Shown: positions 9,176-17,517, numbered from the stretch's first letter. The stretch is 64,000 bases of DNA from QHXN01 sp032162705 (GCA_032162705.1 JAVRON010000082.1:1-64000), one strand, 5' to 3'. Numbers and translations: made by a program. The notes: generated by a model not told the origin, from the sequence alone.

Positions 9176-10099
9176 TTACGCTTTCGGGTGCGCCCGGTCG
9201 TAGACTTCGATGAGTTTTTCCATCGAGACGTGTGTGTAGATTTGTGTGGTCGAGAGGCGCGCGTGGCCGAGGAGTTCCTGTATGTCGCGCAGGTCTGCGC
9301 CGCTGTCAAGCAGATGCGTGGCGAAGGAGTGGCGCAGGGAGTGCGGGCTGATGTTGTGGATGCCCGCGCAGATTTTGATGTACTTGTCCACCATGCGTCC
9401 GACCGAGCGCGTGGTGATGCGCGTGCCCTGATAGTTTAAGAACATCGCCTCATGATCGCGCTCTGCGATGGGTGCGTTGTTGAGGAAGATGTTCCGCGCC
9501 TCGGTCAGATATTTCAAGACCGCGTGCAGCGCCTGCTCGCCAAAAGGTACGATGCGCTCCTTGCGACGCTTGCCCTTAACCTTCACCATCCTGTTCTTGA
9601 AATCCACGTCGTGCATGTTGAGCTTCGTCAACTCCGAGACGCGGACGCCCGTGCCGTAGAGCATCTCAAGGATGGCGCGGTCGCGCTTGCCGAGGTCGGT
9701 GTTAACGTCCGGCGTCTCAATGAAGCGGACGGCATCTTCGATGGAGAGATGGTTCGGCAGCTTCTTCTCCAGACGCGGGGTCGAGACGAGCTTTGCGGGG
9801 TTCAACTCGACCGCGCCCTCGCGAATGAGGAACTGGAAAAAGGTTCGGAGCGCGGCCAGCTTGCGCGCGATAGAGCTTTTCTTCTTCTGCGCCTCATGCA
9901 GCTCCGAGAGCCATTCGCGGATGGTGATGTGGTCGATGTCCTTGATGTTCAGTTCGCGGCGCGCGCCCGTCTGCGGGTCGGCGGGCGCGAGGTGTTCGAG
10001 AAACTGACTGAGGTCGATGGCGTAATTCCTGAGCGTGTGCTCGCTCACGTTGCGCTCGTAGCGCAGGTGTTCGAGGAATTGTGCGAGTAGTTGCTCCAT
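9176..10099 (-). CDS. xerC: Tyrosine recombinase XerC/XerD
   Basis: About 307 residues from the internal Met (MEQLLAQFLEHL); an upstream start would add 24 residues encoded by low-complexity GTAAA words. N-terminal SAM-like core-binding domain, then the catalytic domain with Arg in GTGVRVSEL, Lys in the VKGKRRKER hairpin, HSLRH, GHARLSTTQ and the nucleophile in TQIYTHVS. It resolves chromosome dimers at dif together with a partner. The length and N-terminus fit chromosomal Xer enzymes better than phage integrases. XerC versus XerD cannot be decided without comparison. No dif-like site was found next to it. Confidence 0.85.
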   Translation of the reverse strand: MEQLLAQFLEHLRYERNVSEHTLRNYAIDLSQFLEHLAPADPQTGARRELNIKDIDHITIREWLSELHEAQKKKSSIARKLAALRTFFQFLIREGAVELNPAKLVSTPRLEKKLPNHLSIEDAVRFIETPDVNTDLGKRDRAILEMLYGTGVRVSELTKLNMHDVDFKNRMVKVKGKRRKERIVPFGEQALHAVLKYLTEARNIFLNNAPIAERDHEAMFLNYQGTRITTRSVGRMVDKYIKICAGIHNISPHSLRHSFATHLLDSGADLRDIQELLGHARLSTTQIYTHVSMEKLIEVYDRAHPKA

Positions 10100-10200
10100 G
10101 TCAGTGAATCGTAAAGCGTAAACCGCAAATCGTAAACAGATATTTTTCGCCCTGCGCCCGAGTTGGGCCATTGGCCCGAGCGCGGCTGCAATTTTTTTTG

Positions 10201-10229
10201 TTGACGCGTGGCTGCGCCGTGGATATAGT
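10201..10229 (+). promoter_or_regulatory. Promoter of the di-heme oxidoreductase gene
   Basis: TTGACG, 17 bp, TATAGT. The gene starts at 10480, so the mRNA would have an untranslated leader near 240 nt. Confidence 0.6.
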
Positions 10230-10235
10230 TACGCC

Positions 10236-10479
10236 ACCTCAGTTCTCCCCGGTCTTAGCCCCGCTCGAAAACACCCCCGTCACAGTTCCTGTTATAGCCT
10301 CCTCTGCGTTCCCCGGCCAAGTCCCGTTTCCCCGACCGAAGCCCCGACGACCCCTGTATATCTTCGTCACCTCGCAAACCGTCTGAAAGTCAGGTCTAGT
10401 CCCTCGTCAACCCCTGTGCCCGTGGTCACTCCCAATGACCTCATGTCCGTTGTCTGCCCAAGCAGGGAGGATAAGAAAA
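10236..10479 (+). other. Long C-rich leader region
   Basis: It contains repeated CCCC-bearing blocks (TCTCCCCGG, TAGCCCCGC, ACACCCCCG, TTCCCCGG, TTTCCCCGAC, AGCCCCGACGACCCC) at intervals of about 15-25 bases. No coding signal is seen on either strand. I recognise no known riboswitch. A GGGAGG ribosome-binding site follows just before the start codon. Confidence 0.35.
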
Positions 10480-11943
10480 ATGAGAAGCCTGAAGACCTCA
10501 ATCATCGCGGTGGTCGTGCTGCTGTTTCTGCTCTCGACCATCTCCAATCGCGTCGCCAGCAGTCAGAGCGCGGAGAAGCCCGCAACGGGGCAAGCAAACG
10601 TGGCGACGAACAGCGACGATGTGCAGAAGCAGTGTCCCATCGACCGTGAAGTCATCGACTGCACATTCTGCGTAGACCCGACCGAAGCCCCGACCGGTCT
10701 CGACGATAAGACCAACGACCTCGTCGGACAGGATCAGCACGACAAGGATCGCGAGACCTTCGAGATACGCGACAAAATCCTGCCCGACGCCATACAGGGC
10801 GGCGGACTCGGGCCCGTCTACAACGCGCAGTCCTGCGCAGAGTGCCACCAGAACCCTGTGACGGGCGCGGTCAGTCAGATCAACGAGCTGCGCGCCGGAC
10901 ACCTTGAACAACCCGGCGGGATACACCCGTGCCTCGCCTGCCCGCCCATCTTCGTCGACGCGCCCGGCGGCTCGCTCATCAACGACCGCGCCATCGACCC
11001 GCGCATACAGGAGCGTGTGCCGCCGCTCTTCTCCGCAGGCATCGACCGGCAGGAGGACGTACGCACCACGCGCACGTCTCTGAACACGATGGGCGACGGC
11101 TTCGTCGAGGCCATCTCAAACACCACTTTGCTTGAGATAGCCAAGAACCAGCCATACGACTCGGCGAGCGGCGGCATCGTCCAGGGGCAGACCATCAACG
11201 TGCCCATTGAGGAGCTACCACCCAACAGCAGCCGGATTTGTCGCGTCGGACGCTTCGGCCACAAGGATCAGCACGCAAGCCTTCTCTCCTTCTCCGGCGA
11301 CGCCTATCTCAATGAGATCGGCATCACCAATCGCCTTTTCCTGAAGGAGAACACTTCGCTTGGCCGCTTCGTCGGCTTCGGCTCGGGCTTCGACCCGCTC
11401 CCGGACAACACGCCCTGCAACGACGACCCGTCTGTCATCTGCGGCGAAGACAAGGAGAACGACATCGACGCCTTCACGCAGTTCATGCGCGCGACGAAGG
11501 CTCCGTCGCGCGATAAGGAGTTAGCCAGCTCGGAGAAAGCGCAGATTGGCGAGAAGCTCTTCCACGAGGTGGGCTGCGCCGTCTGCCACGTGTCGGAGAT
11601 CACGACGGCGCTGCCGGGCACGGTCATCAACGGCGGGACGTTCACGGTGCCCGACGCGCTGGGCAACAAGACCATCCACCCGTACGGCGACTTCCTGCTC
11701 CACGACATCGGCACGGGTGACGGCATCGTCCAGAACGGCGGGCAATCGACGCGGCTGAAGGTACGCACCGCGCCGCTCTGGGGCGTGCGAACGCACACGC
11801 GCCTGATGCACGACAGCGCGTCGCTCACCTTCATGGAGGCGATTGAGCGCCACGCGGGCGAGGCGGAAATCGTCCTGAAGAACTTTAACAACCTCTCGTC
11901 CGATGACCAGCGTCTGGTCATCATCTTCCTCGAATCGCTGTGA
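10480..11943 (+). CDS. Exported di-heme oxidoreductase (DUF1111 / thiol oxidoreductase-like)
   Basis: 487 residues from the ATG at 10480 (GGGAGG upstream); signal peptide MRSLKTSIIAVVVLLFLLST. Two c-type heme sites are seen, CAECH in GLGPVYNAQSCAECHQNP and CAVCH in GEKLFHEVGCAVCH. The first context is typical of the DUF1111 family, related to bacterial di-heme cytochrome c peroxidases. LFSAGIDRQE, GRFGHKDQHASLLSF and HPYGDFLLHDIGTGDG are also family-like. It presumably acts in the periplasm in electron transfer, peroxide reduction or oxidation of an unidentified substrate. It is a single gene with its own promoter, followed by a composite palindrome. Confidence 0.85.
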   Translation: MRSLKTSIIAVVVLLFLLSTISNRVASSQSAEKPATGQANVATNSDDVQKQCPIDREVIDCTFCVDPTEAPTGLDDKTNDLVGQDQHDKDRETFEIRDKILPDAIQGGGLGPVYNAQSCAECHQNPVTGAVSQINELRAGHLEQPGGIHPCLACPPIFVDAPGGSLINDRAIDPRIQERVPPLFSAGIDRQEDVRTTRTSLNTMGDGFVEAISNTTLLEIAKNQPYDSASGGIVQGQTINVPIEELPPNSSRICRVGRFGHKDQHASLLSFSGDAYLNEIGITNRLFLKENTSLGRFVGFGSGFDPLPDNTPCNDDPSVICGEDKENDIDAFTQFMRATKAPSRDKELASSEKAQIGEKLFHEVGCAVCHVSEITTALPGTVINGGTFTVPDALGNKTIHPYGDFLLHDIGTGDGIVQNGGQSTRLKVRTAPLWGVRTHTRLMHDSASLTFMEAIERHAGEAEIVLKNFNNLSSDDQRLVIIFLESL

Positions 11944-12111
11944 GCAGAAGCCCGACCGTCAGCGAGGTGGAGGCCCGACCCGCCGTCAAGGCAGAAGCCC
12001 GACCGTGAGGGAGGGCGTAGGCAGAACGATGATGCAGGAACGATGAACTGAAGGAACTCTTGGTTCATCGTTCATACTTCCCTACGCCCTCCCTCACGGT
12101 CGGGCTTCTGC
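11944..12111. repeat. Composite nested palindrome (two families)
   Basis: Outer arms: GCAGAAGCCCGACCGTGAGG-GAGGGCGTA (from 11991) against TACGCCCTCCCTCACGGTCGG-GCTTCTGC (to 12111). An extra partial left-arm copy starts at 11944 directly at the stop codon. Inside is GAACGATGAACTGAA / TTCATCGTTC, the family also found at 22149 and 62166. It sits between convergent genes. Confidence 0.85.
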
Positions 12112-12120
12112 TTTGATGAT

Positions 12121-13374
12121 TCAGCCTTTCGGCGCGTAGTAGCCCTTGCGCGTGCGGACGCGGAGGTTGGGGCGTGTCTTGACTTGAAGAGTGAAGGCGC
12201 GGAAGCGGCCATCGCGGAGGTCGCCCGAAGGATAGTAACTGAGGACGTACTGCTGCGAGAGGTCTGTGGCAATCTGCCTGAAGGCATCGGCCAGCTCTGT
12301 GTTGGTGTGAGGGACGTAGACGGCACCGCCGGTCTGCGCGGAGAACTCTTGCAGGCGGCGCTCGCCCGCGAGGTCGTGCAGGTTGGGGCTGTCGCTGTTA
12401 CCGGTCTGGACTGCGTAGACCTGACAGTCGTCCGCGAGCAGACGCGCCATCGTCGTGTCGAAGTCGAGGTCGCTGATGGTGTCGGTGCCGTCCGAGACGA
12501 TGAGGATGACCTTGCGCGTCCTCTGCGGCTTGAGGTATTCGGCGGCGGCGGCCACGGTGTCGAAGAGCGCGGTCGCGCCCTCGGCCTTGCCGAAGTTCTC
12601 GATGGTGCGGACAAGCGCGTGCACGTCGCTCGTCATCGGATAGGCGAGTTGCGGCTCGGTCGAGATCGAGTAGATGGCGGCGCGGTCTACGGGGCGCATG
12701 ACCGACTGGAGGAAGCGTATCCCGGCCTTCCGCTCGAAGTCGCGCATGGCGTTCAGGCTTGAGCTATTGTCGAAGAGGAGCGCGATGCTGACGGGAGTCT
12801 CCGCGCGGCTCAGGTCGCCGATGGGCTTGACCTCGCCGTCCACTTTTAGCTCGAAGTCCTCGACCTTCAAGTCGGCGACGGCGCGGCCCTGCGCGTCAAC
12901 GACCGACGCCGGGAGCGGGACGAGACTGGAGCTGATGCGTACGACCTCGTCGTCTCCGACATCGTCGGACGAGGCTCGCGCGCCCGGGCCCGCGACCGAC
13001 GGAGGGCGCACGCCCTTGTCCTGCTTTGACTCCTTCAACGAAGAGTCTGCGGCGGACACGGGCCCTGCTATCGGGCCCTCGATGCGCCGCATGGGCGTCG
13101 GCGTCGGCGTCGGATTACCCTGCTGCTGGTGCGCGCCTTTCTTTCCCTGCTCGGCTGGCTCAGGCGTACTTCGTCTGCCGGACTGCGCGCGGAGCATTGA
13201 CGAAGAAGAGGCGAGCAGAGCCAGCGCACAGGTAAGGATGATGAACGCACGCGCGGGCCACGCCGCTCCTGCGCCGCGTGAACTGCGCGCGCTGAAGTCG
13301 TCGCCAGAACGGCGCGCTCTCATGTCGTCGCCGGCACGGTGAGCGCTCATGTCGCTGGAACAGTGCGCTCTCAT
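12121..13374 (-). CDS. Exported VWFA-domain protein (acidobacterial type)
   Basis: 417 residues from the ATG at 13374, which overlaps the trmFO stop as ATGA, suggesting translational coupling. After a variable N-terminus comes a signal-anchor-like stretch (FIILTCALALLASSSS) and a Pro/Gly-rich linker. Then a domain with RISSSLVPLPASVVDAQGRA, DFELKVDGEVK and the VWA fold with the MIDAS motif FDNSSSL. IVSDGTDTISD continues the metal-site region. The C-terminus ends in RVRTRKGYYAPKG, typical of the VWFA-related acidobacterial family. It is probably a secreted or periplasmic adhesion/scaffold protein; the partner is unknown. The start region contains three near-identical GACATGAG units. Confidence 0.82.
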   Translation of the reverse strand: MRAHCSSDMSAHRAGDDMRARRSGDDFSARSSRGAGAAWPARAFIILTCALALLASSSSMLRAQSGRRSTPEPAEQGKKGAHQQQGNPTPTPTPMRRIEGPIAGPVSAADSSLKESKQDKGVRPPSVAGPGARASSDDVGDDEVVRISSSLVPLPASVVDAQGRAVADLKVEDFELKVDGEVKPIGDLSRAETPVSIALLFDNSSSLNAMRDFERKAGIRFLQSVMRPVDRAAIYSISTEPQLAYPMTSDVHALVRTIENFGKAEGATALFDTVAAAAEYLKPQRTRKVILIVSDGTDTISDLDFDTTMARLLADDCQVYAVQTGNSDSPNLHDLAGERRLQEFSAQTGGAVYVPHTNTELADAFRQIATDLSQQYVLSYYPSGDLRDGRFRAFTLQVKTRPNLRVRTRKGYYAPKG

Positions 13375-13400
13375 GTCGTTGCCGCCAGCGGCGCGCGCTC
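13323..13400. repeat. Degenerate tandem repeat at the trmFO/VWFA junction
   Basis: Three units of about 24-27 bp, each beginning GACATGAG on the minus strand, start at 13377, 13353 and 13326. The first holds the overlapping stop/start ATGA. The repeats add residues DMRAHCSS, DMSAHRAGD and DMRARRSGD to the downstream protein. Confidence 0.65.
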
Positions 13401-14720
13401 GCCTTGAATCGTTTGAAGCCAAGCGTCCCATTCTACGAGTGCCAGCTCGACCTGACGCGCGTGGCGGTCGCGCTTCCTTCTGAAACGCCGACGCTCCTCC
13501 TCCGCCAGAGGTTCGAGCAGCGCGAAAGTGATGTTCACAGGCTGGTAGTTCTTCGTATCCGCGCCGGAGACGTAGCGCGCCAGCGCGCCCGTCGCAGCCT
13601 TCGGCGGAGCCTCAACGAGCGTCTCACCGCGTGCGAGCCGCGCCGCGTTGCGTCCGGCGAGCCAACCCGTGGCGACCGATTCGACATAACCCTCGACCCC
13701 ACTAATCTGTCCCGCGAAGAAGACCCCTGCACGCTCGCGCATCTGCAAAGTAGGCGCGAGCACGCGCGGGGCGTTGATATATGTGTTGCGGTGAATCTGG
13801 CCGTACTGCAAGAACTCGGCCCGCTCAAGGCCGGGGATGAGACGGAGCACGCGCGCCTGTTCGCCGTAACGTAGATGATTCTGGAAGCCGACGAGGTTGT
13901 AGGCATCGGCCATCAAATTCTCCTGACGGAGTTGGACGGCCGCGTAAGGCTCGCGACCGTTGCGCGGGTCTCTTAAACCCACGGGCTTCATGGGCCCGAA
14001 CCGCAGTGTGTCGCGCCCGCGCCGCGCCATCTCCTCAATCGGCAGACAAGACTCGAACCAGCGCGTCTCCTCGAAACGCTGCAAGGGCACGCTCTGCGCT
14101 CCGACTAAAGCGTCATAGAAGCGCGCGTACTCTTCCTCGTTCATCGGGCAGTTCAGATAGTCGTCGCCGCCCTTGTCGTAGCGTGCGGCGCGAAAGGCGA
14201 TTTCGGTATCGACGGAGTCCGCCGCCACGATGGGCGCGATGGCATCGTAGAAGTAAAGCCCCGTCCCTGCGGTGAGGCGCGCGATTTCTTCGGCCAGCGC
14301 GTCGGAGCAGAGCGGCCCGGCGGCGATGATCGTAACGGCGTCGTCCGTGACGCACGTCACCTCTTCGCGGACGAGCGTGATGTTTGGATGAGCTTCGATG
14401 CGCTCGGTGATGAGTTCGGCGAACTTATGGCGGTCAACGGCAAGCGCCGCGCCCGCGGGCACGCGCGTCTGCATCGCCACGTCAAGGACGAGCGAGCCAC
14501 CGCGTCGAAGCTCCTCCTTCAAGAGGTACGGCGCAGTGCCCGGCTCGTCGGACTTCAGAGAGTTCGAGCAGACGATCTCCGCGAGCTTGTCCGTGTGATG
14601 TGCGGGCGTCTGCCGGACGGGGCGCATCTCGTAGAGCCTCACATGCGCTCCACCTTGCGCGGCCTGCCATGCGGCCTCAACCCCCGCGAACCCACCGCCG
14701 ATAACGACAATTTCTTTCAT
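13371..14720 (-). CDS. trmFO: Methylenetetrahydrofolate--tRNA-(uracil-5-)-methyltransferase TrmFO
   Basis: 449 residues from the ATG at 14720. It makes ribothymidine-54 in tRNA using methylenetetrahydrofolate and FADH2. The N-terminal FAD motif VVIGGGFAGVEAAWQAA, the YEMRP segment, catalytic-loop CSNSLKSD, and NCPMNEEEY and GVEGYVESVATG are all family hallmarks. The start codon comes directly after a long palindrome ending CTGTTTTT, with no ribosome-binding site in between. Seven extra residues would be added from an upstream ATG inside the palindrome. Confidence 0.95.
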   Translation of the reverse strand: MKEIVVIGGGFAGVEAAWQAAQGGAHVRLYEMRPVRQTPAHHTDKLAEIVCSNSLKSDEPGTAPYLLKEELRRGGSLVLDVAMQTRVPAGAALAVDRHKFAELITERIEAHPNITLVREEVTCVTDDAVTIIAAGPLCSDALAEEIARLTAGTGLYFYDAIAPIVAADSVDTEIAFRAARYDKGGDDYLNCPMNEEEYARFYDALVGAQSVPLQRFEETRWFESCLPIEEMARRGRDTLRFGPMKPVGLRDPRNGREPYAAVQLRQENLMADAYNLVGFQNHLRYGEQARVLRLIPGLERAEFLQYGQIHRNTYINAPRVLAPTLQMRERAGVFFAGQISGVEGYVESVATGWLAGRNAARLARGETLVEAPPKAATGALARYVSGADTKNYQPVNITFALLEPLAEEERRRFRRKRDRHARQVELALVEWDAWLQTIQGERAPLAATT

Positions 14721-14809
14721 AAAAACAGTGACATGTGACAAGTGACATGTGACGAGTTGAAGAAGAATTCTAACTTGTCACCTGTCACTTGTCACATGTC
14801 ACTGTTTTT
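14721..14809. repeat. GTGACAT palindrome between trmFO and the upstream gene
   Basis: AAAAACAGTGACATGTGACA-AGTGACA pairs perfectly with TGTCACT-TGTCACATGTCACTGTTTTT over about 27 bp. The loop region contains GAAGAATTC. On the minus strand it ends in a U-run just before the trmFO ATG, so it may terminate transcription from 14814-16439 and isolate trmFO. Confidence 0.85.
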
Positions 14810-14813
14810 GCCT

Positions 14814-16439
14814 TCAGGGCTTCTCTTTCGGCGCGTCGAGCTTGTCCTCGCCGGTCTTGGTGCTGAAGCGTTTGTAGTCGGAGAACTCCTGCGTCTCGTT
14901 GACGGTCATGCCTGCGAAGAGCATGACGCGCGCCGAGACGTTGACCTGCGAGTAGCGCGGCAGCCAGACGCCGTCGTCGAGGCGCGTCTGCTCGAAGACG
15001 AAGGCCGAGCCTGACTTGATCGAGGCGAGCAGGCCGCCGCCCACCTTGAAGCTGTCCACGAGCCGCGCTTCGAGCCGCACGACCTGCCGCTCGGCGGGGT
15101 CAACCCAGATGACGCCGCTCAACTTCGAGACGATTGACTCGCCCGTGTTCGAGGGCTTGAAGCCCGCGCGCGGGCGGAAGTCGAAGACGATCACGTCGCG
15201 TTCGCGGAAGTGCTCGCGGCGCGGGCTGACGAACTCGCACGCGCGCAGGAAGGTCGAAATCTCAACGTCGTCGTCCTCCTCGCCGTCGCCCGCCTGGCCG
15301 GTCTTGGCCCTGCGCTTCGCCTTGCGCTCGGCGCGTTGACGCTCGCGTTTCTCCTTGAGCTTCGGAGCCTCTCGCTCGGCCTTCTCCAACTCCTCCGCGA
15401 CGCGCTTCTGCTCTTTCGCCGCGCGCTCGGCGGGAAGCGCCACGCCGTTCTCGCTGATGAGCTTCTGCACCCAACCGTAGTCGAGTATGGGGTAGACCTC
15501 GTAGACCGAGACCTTCTCTTTCTTCACTTCTCCCTTATCGCTTATCTCGCGCTCGGTGAGCTTCTGCGTGAAGGTGTAGTCGTTGATGCGCTTGTCGGTG
15601 TCGTCCTGATTCTTCGCAAGCTCGCGCAGTAGCGCGGGGATGTCGAGCGTGGAGTCGGCGGGCGGCTCGAAGAGCGCGTCGGCCAGTCCCGTGTTGTAAC
15701 TCGCGCTCTGAAGCGTGAGCGTGAGCGCGGCGTTGCCTTCGCGCTCAATCTCTAAGCGGTGGGGTTCCGTCTGCAAGGGACTGTCCGGGCGCGCGTGCCA
15801 CTGCGTGAAGCGGACACGCAGGTGACGTGCCTCGTCCTCCGACTGCAAAAGAAGCTTGCTCGTCGCGCCGAACCAGTAGCGCAGACGCGCGCCCGTGCGC
15901 GTCGCGAACTCGACCGAGTAGGCCGACTCGCCGCCTACGTCCTCGCGCCCGACGGTGCGCGCCAGAATCTTCTGCTTCTTGTAGTCAACGAACCAGCCCG
16001 GCTCCAACTGCGCCTGAAGCCTCGCCGCGAAAGCCTCGCGGTCGGTGAGCGTGCGGAGGTGGCCGTCGGTTGTCCGTGTCCAGGCGGTGCGCGCGTTGGC
16101 CGCCGCGTCCCACTCGCCGTCGGCGAGGATGAAGTCCGTGCGGAGCGCGCCCGTCGTCTTCAACTGCGTGCGCGCGGTGCCCGCGTCCGCGCCGCCGCGC
16201 TCGACGGCCCACTCGTATGTCGCGTCGCGGAGCGCGGCCACGCGCTTCTTGCCACCGACGGCCTTGAGGTAGTCGCCGACTATTTTGTCCGGCGAAGGAA
16301 GTTTCGCGCCTTGCGCCCGCGCTAGCGGCTGGACGCAAAAGAGCAGGAGCGCGAGCGCGAGCGCTTTCGGCAGTAGACGCATCAAGCTCCACGCGTTTGA
16401 CTGAGGCGAGACGAGCGGGTGCAAGTTTTTCTTCATCAT
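14814..16439 (-). CDS. Exported LolA-like protein of unknown function
   Basis: 541 residues; signal peptide around LLPKALALALLLFCVQPLARA. Residues ~50-270 resemble outer-membrane lipoprotein-sorting-type beta proteins (KIVGDYLKAVGGKKRV near the start, then strands such as RLRYWFGATSKLLLQS). A charged helical segment (EEKRVAEELEKAEREAPKLK, then Arg/Lys-rich) interrupts it around residues 340-400. A second beta-rich part follows (IVFDFRPRAGFKPS, GVIWVDPAERQVVRLEARLV). It resembles periplasmic proteins that bind acyl chains, but no catalytic motif is seen. Confidence 0.75.
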   Translation of the reverse strand: MMKKNLHPLVSPQSNAWSLMRLLPKALALALLLFCVQPLARAQGAKLPSPDKIVGDYLKAVGGKKRVAALRDATYEWAVERGGADAGTARTQLKTTGALRTDFILADGEWDAAANARTAWTRTTDGHLRTLTDREAFAARLQAQLEPGWFVDYKKQKILARTVGREDVGGESAYSVEFATRTGARLRYWFGATSKLLLQSEDEARHLRVRFTQWHARPDSPLQTEPHRLEIEREGNAALTLTLQSASYNTGLADALFEPPADSTLDIPALLRELAKNQDDTDKRINDYTFTQKLTEREISDKGEVKKEKVSVYEVYPILDYGWVQKLISENGVALPAERAAKEQKRVAEELEKAEREAPKLKEKRERQRAERKAKRRAKTGQAGDGEEDDDVEISTFLRACEFVSPRREHFRERDVIVFDFRPRAGFKPSNTGESIVSKLSGVIWVDPAERQVVRLEARLVDSFKVGGGLLASIKSGSAFVFEQTRLDDGVWLPRYSQVNVSARVMLFAGMTVNETQEFSDYKRFSTKTGEDKLDAPKEKP

Positions 16440-16589
16440 CTTTTTTCTAATGACGCGGGAGAGAGGTGAGACTGTTAACTTCGTTAAGACATTTCGGAGG
16501 CGTCGAAAGACAAATCCGGAAGAACGAGCGCCTGTGACTTCTATTCGTCGTCCTTCCGGGTGATTTACGGCCGCGTGCCGTGGATTGTT
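16440..16589. other. Gap with imperfect inverted repeat, no gene seen
   Basis: Part of a longer gap to 16878. CCGGAAGAACGA near 16517 and TCGTCGTCCTTCCGG near 16545 form an imperfect hairpin downstream of the small acidic ORF, perhaps its terminator. Confidence 0.35.
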
Positions 16590-16751
16590 TCAGGAGGGCT
16601 GCTCCTGTGCCGTGTCCGTGTAGCCGGACGGGTGCGGAACCTCTGCCTCCATCGCCTCCGCCGACTCCTCTTCGGCGCGCAACTCGTCATCGCCCTCGCG
16701 CGGAGCATCCTCTCCGCCCGCGCCCTCCGCCCTCTCGTTCGTCTCTGCCAT
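16590..16751 (-). CDS. Small acidic protein (53 residues)
   Basis: Reading from the ATG at 16751 leftwards gives 53 residues, starting MAETNERAEGAGGEDAPREG and ending TDTAQEQPS, with about 17 Glu/Asp. AAGGAG lies 8 bp upstream of the ATG, which is the main support for a real gene. There is no signal peptide or membrane segment; it is probably disordered. It follows the Lys-rich protein at 16879-17439 on the same strand with a 127-bp gap, so an acidic partner for the basic protein is conceivable. Confidence 0.5.
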   Translation of the reverse strand: MAETNERAEGAGGEDAPREGDDELRAEEESAEAMEAEVPHPSGYTDTAQEQPS

Positions 16752-16878
16752 CTCTTTCGCTCCTTCGTCCTATGGTTCGCTTCCTACGTCCTCTTGATGA
16801 GTCGGGTCATCGATTGATAAGTCAGGCGACAAAGCGCGCCCGACACTCACGCCCGAGCAGGTCGCGCGCGAACTGTCT

Positions 16879-17439
16879 TCACTTACGAGAGCCGCCGGAC
16901 TTCTTCGCCGCGCCCTTCTTAGCACTACTCTTCTTAGCGCCGCCTTTCTTCGCAGTGGCTTTCTTCGCAGCGGCTTTCTTCACACCGCCCTTTTTCGCTG
17001 CGCCGCCTTTCTTAGCCGCGCCCTTCCTAGTACCTTTCGCGCCGTCCCTGACCGACGCGCCGCCGGCCTTCGTCGCTGAGTTCTTCGCTGTCTTTGCAGA
17101 CTTCTTTGCGGCTTTTCCTGCGCCCTTCTTGGCTGTCTTCTTCACTGTCTTCTTTGCGGCCTTCTTCGCGTCTCCCTTGTGCGCTGTGCTGCCGGACTGC
17201 TTCGCCCTGCGGCGCTCGACTATCTCGTGCGCCCTCTCTTCCACTTGACGGATACGCTCGGCGACGTTCCGCGGCGCGTTCGGCTCGGCGGCTCCGTACA
17301 ACCCTTCGGCGGGCGTGACTTCGTGGCTCTGGCGCTCCTGCTCCTCCATCTCTCCCTTGCTCCGGTCGAACTCGTACTCGTTCAAAGAACCCCCGCCGAT
17401 CTTGTATTGATCCTGTGCTTCTGCTCGATCCTTTGGCAT
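16879..17439 (-). CDS. Histone H1-like Lys/Ala-rich protein
   Basis: 186 residues from the ATG at 17439 with GAGGAGGAGAG directly upstream. The first ~85 residues are mixed and charged (EYEFDRSKGEMEEQERQSHE, then a helical RNVAERIRQVEERAHEIVER). The remaining ~100 are AAKK/KKG-type repeats like the C-terminal tails of bacterial histone H1-like proteins. It is likely to bind DNA or RNA non-specifically and to help compact the nucleoid or protect it under stress. It is low-complexity, so homology would be hard to trace. Confidence 0.8.
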   Translation of the reverse strand: MPKDRAEAQDQYKIGGGSLNEYEFDRSKGEMEEQERQSHEVTPAEGLYGAAEPNAPRNVAERIRQVEERAHEIVERRRAKQSGSTAHKGDAKKAAKKTVKKTAKKGAGKAAKKSAKTAKNSATKAGGASVRDGAKGTRKGAAKKGGAAKKGGVKKAAAKKATAKKGGAKKSSAKKGAAKKSGGSRK

Positions 17440-17473
17440 CTCTCCTCCTCAGTTTTCAGATCGGGCACCACGC

Positions 17474-17503
17474 TTGACATCACACGCGGCGTCTCCGTAT
17501 AGT
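17474..17503 (+). promoter_or_regulatory. Promoter of tRNA-Thr(CGT)
   Basis: Perfect TTGACA, 18 bp, TATAGT, ending 14 bp before the tRNA, so transcription would begin just upstream of its 5' end. Confidence 0.7.
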
Positions 17504-17517
17504 TCCCACTTCATCGA

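Noticed and set aside
9176..10099. Prophage or integron integrase
   Set aside because: Sequence and length fit chromosomal XerC/D; no phage genes, att-like repeats or cassettes adjoin it.
10171..10386. 71-residue ORF in the leader of the di-heme gene
   Set aside because: No ribosome-binding site, Pro/Val-rich translation, and it overlaps the promoter.
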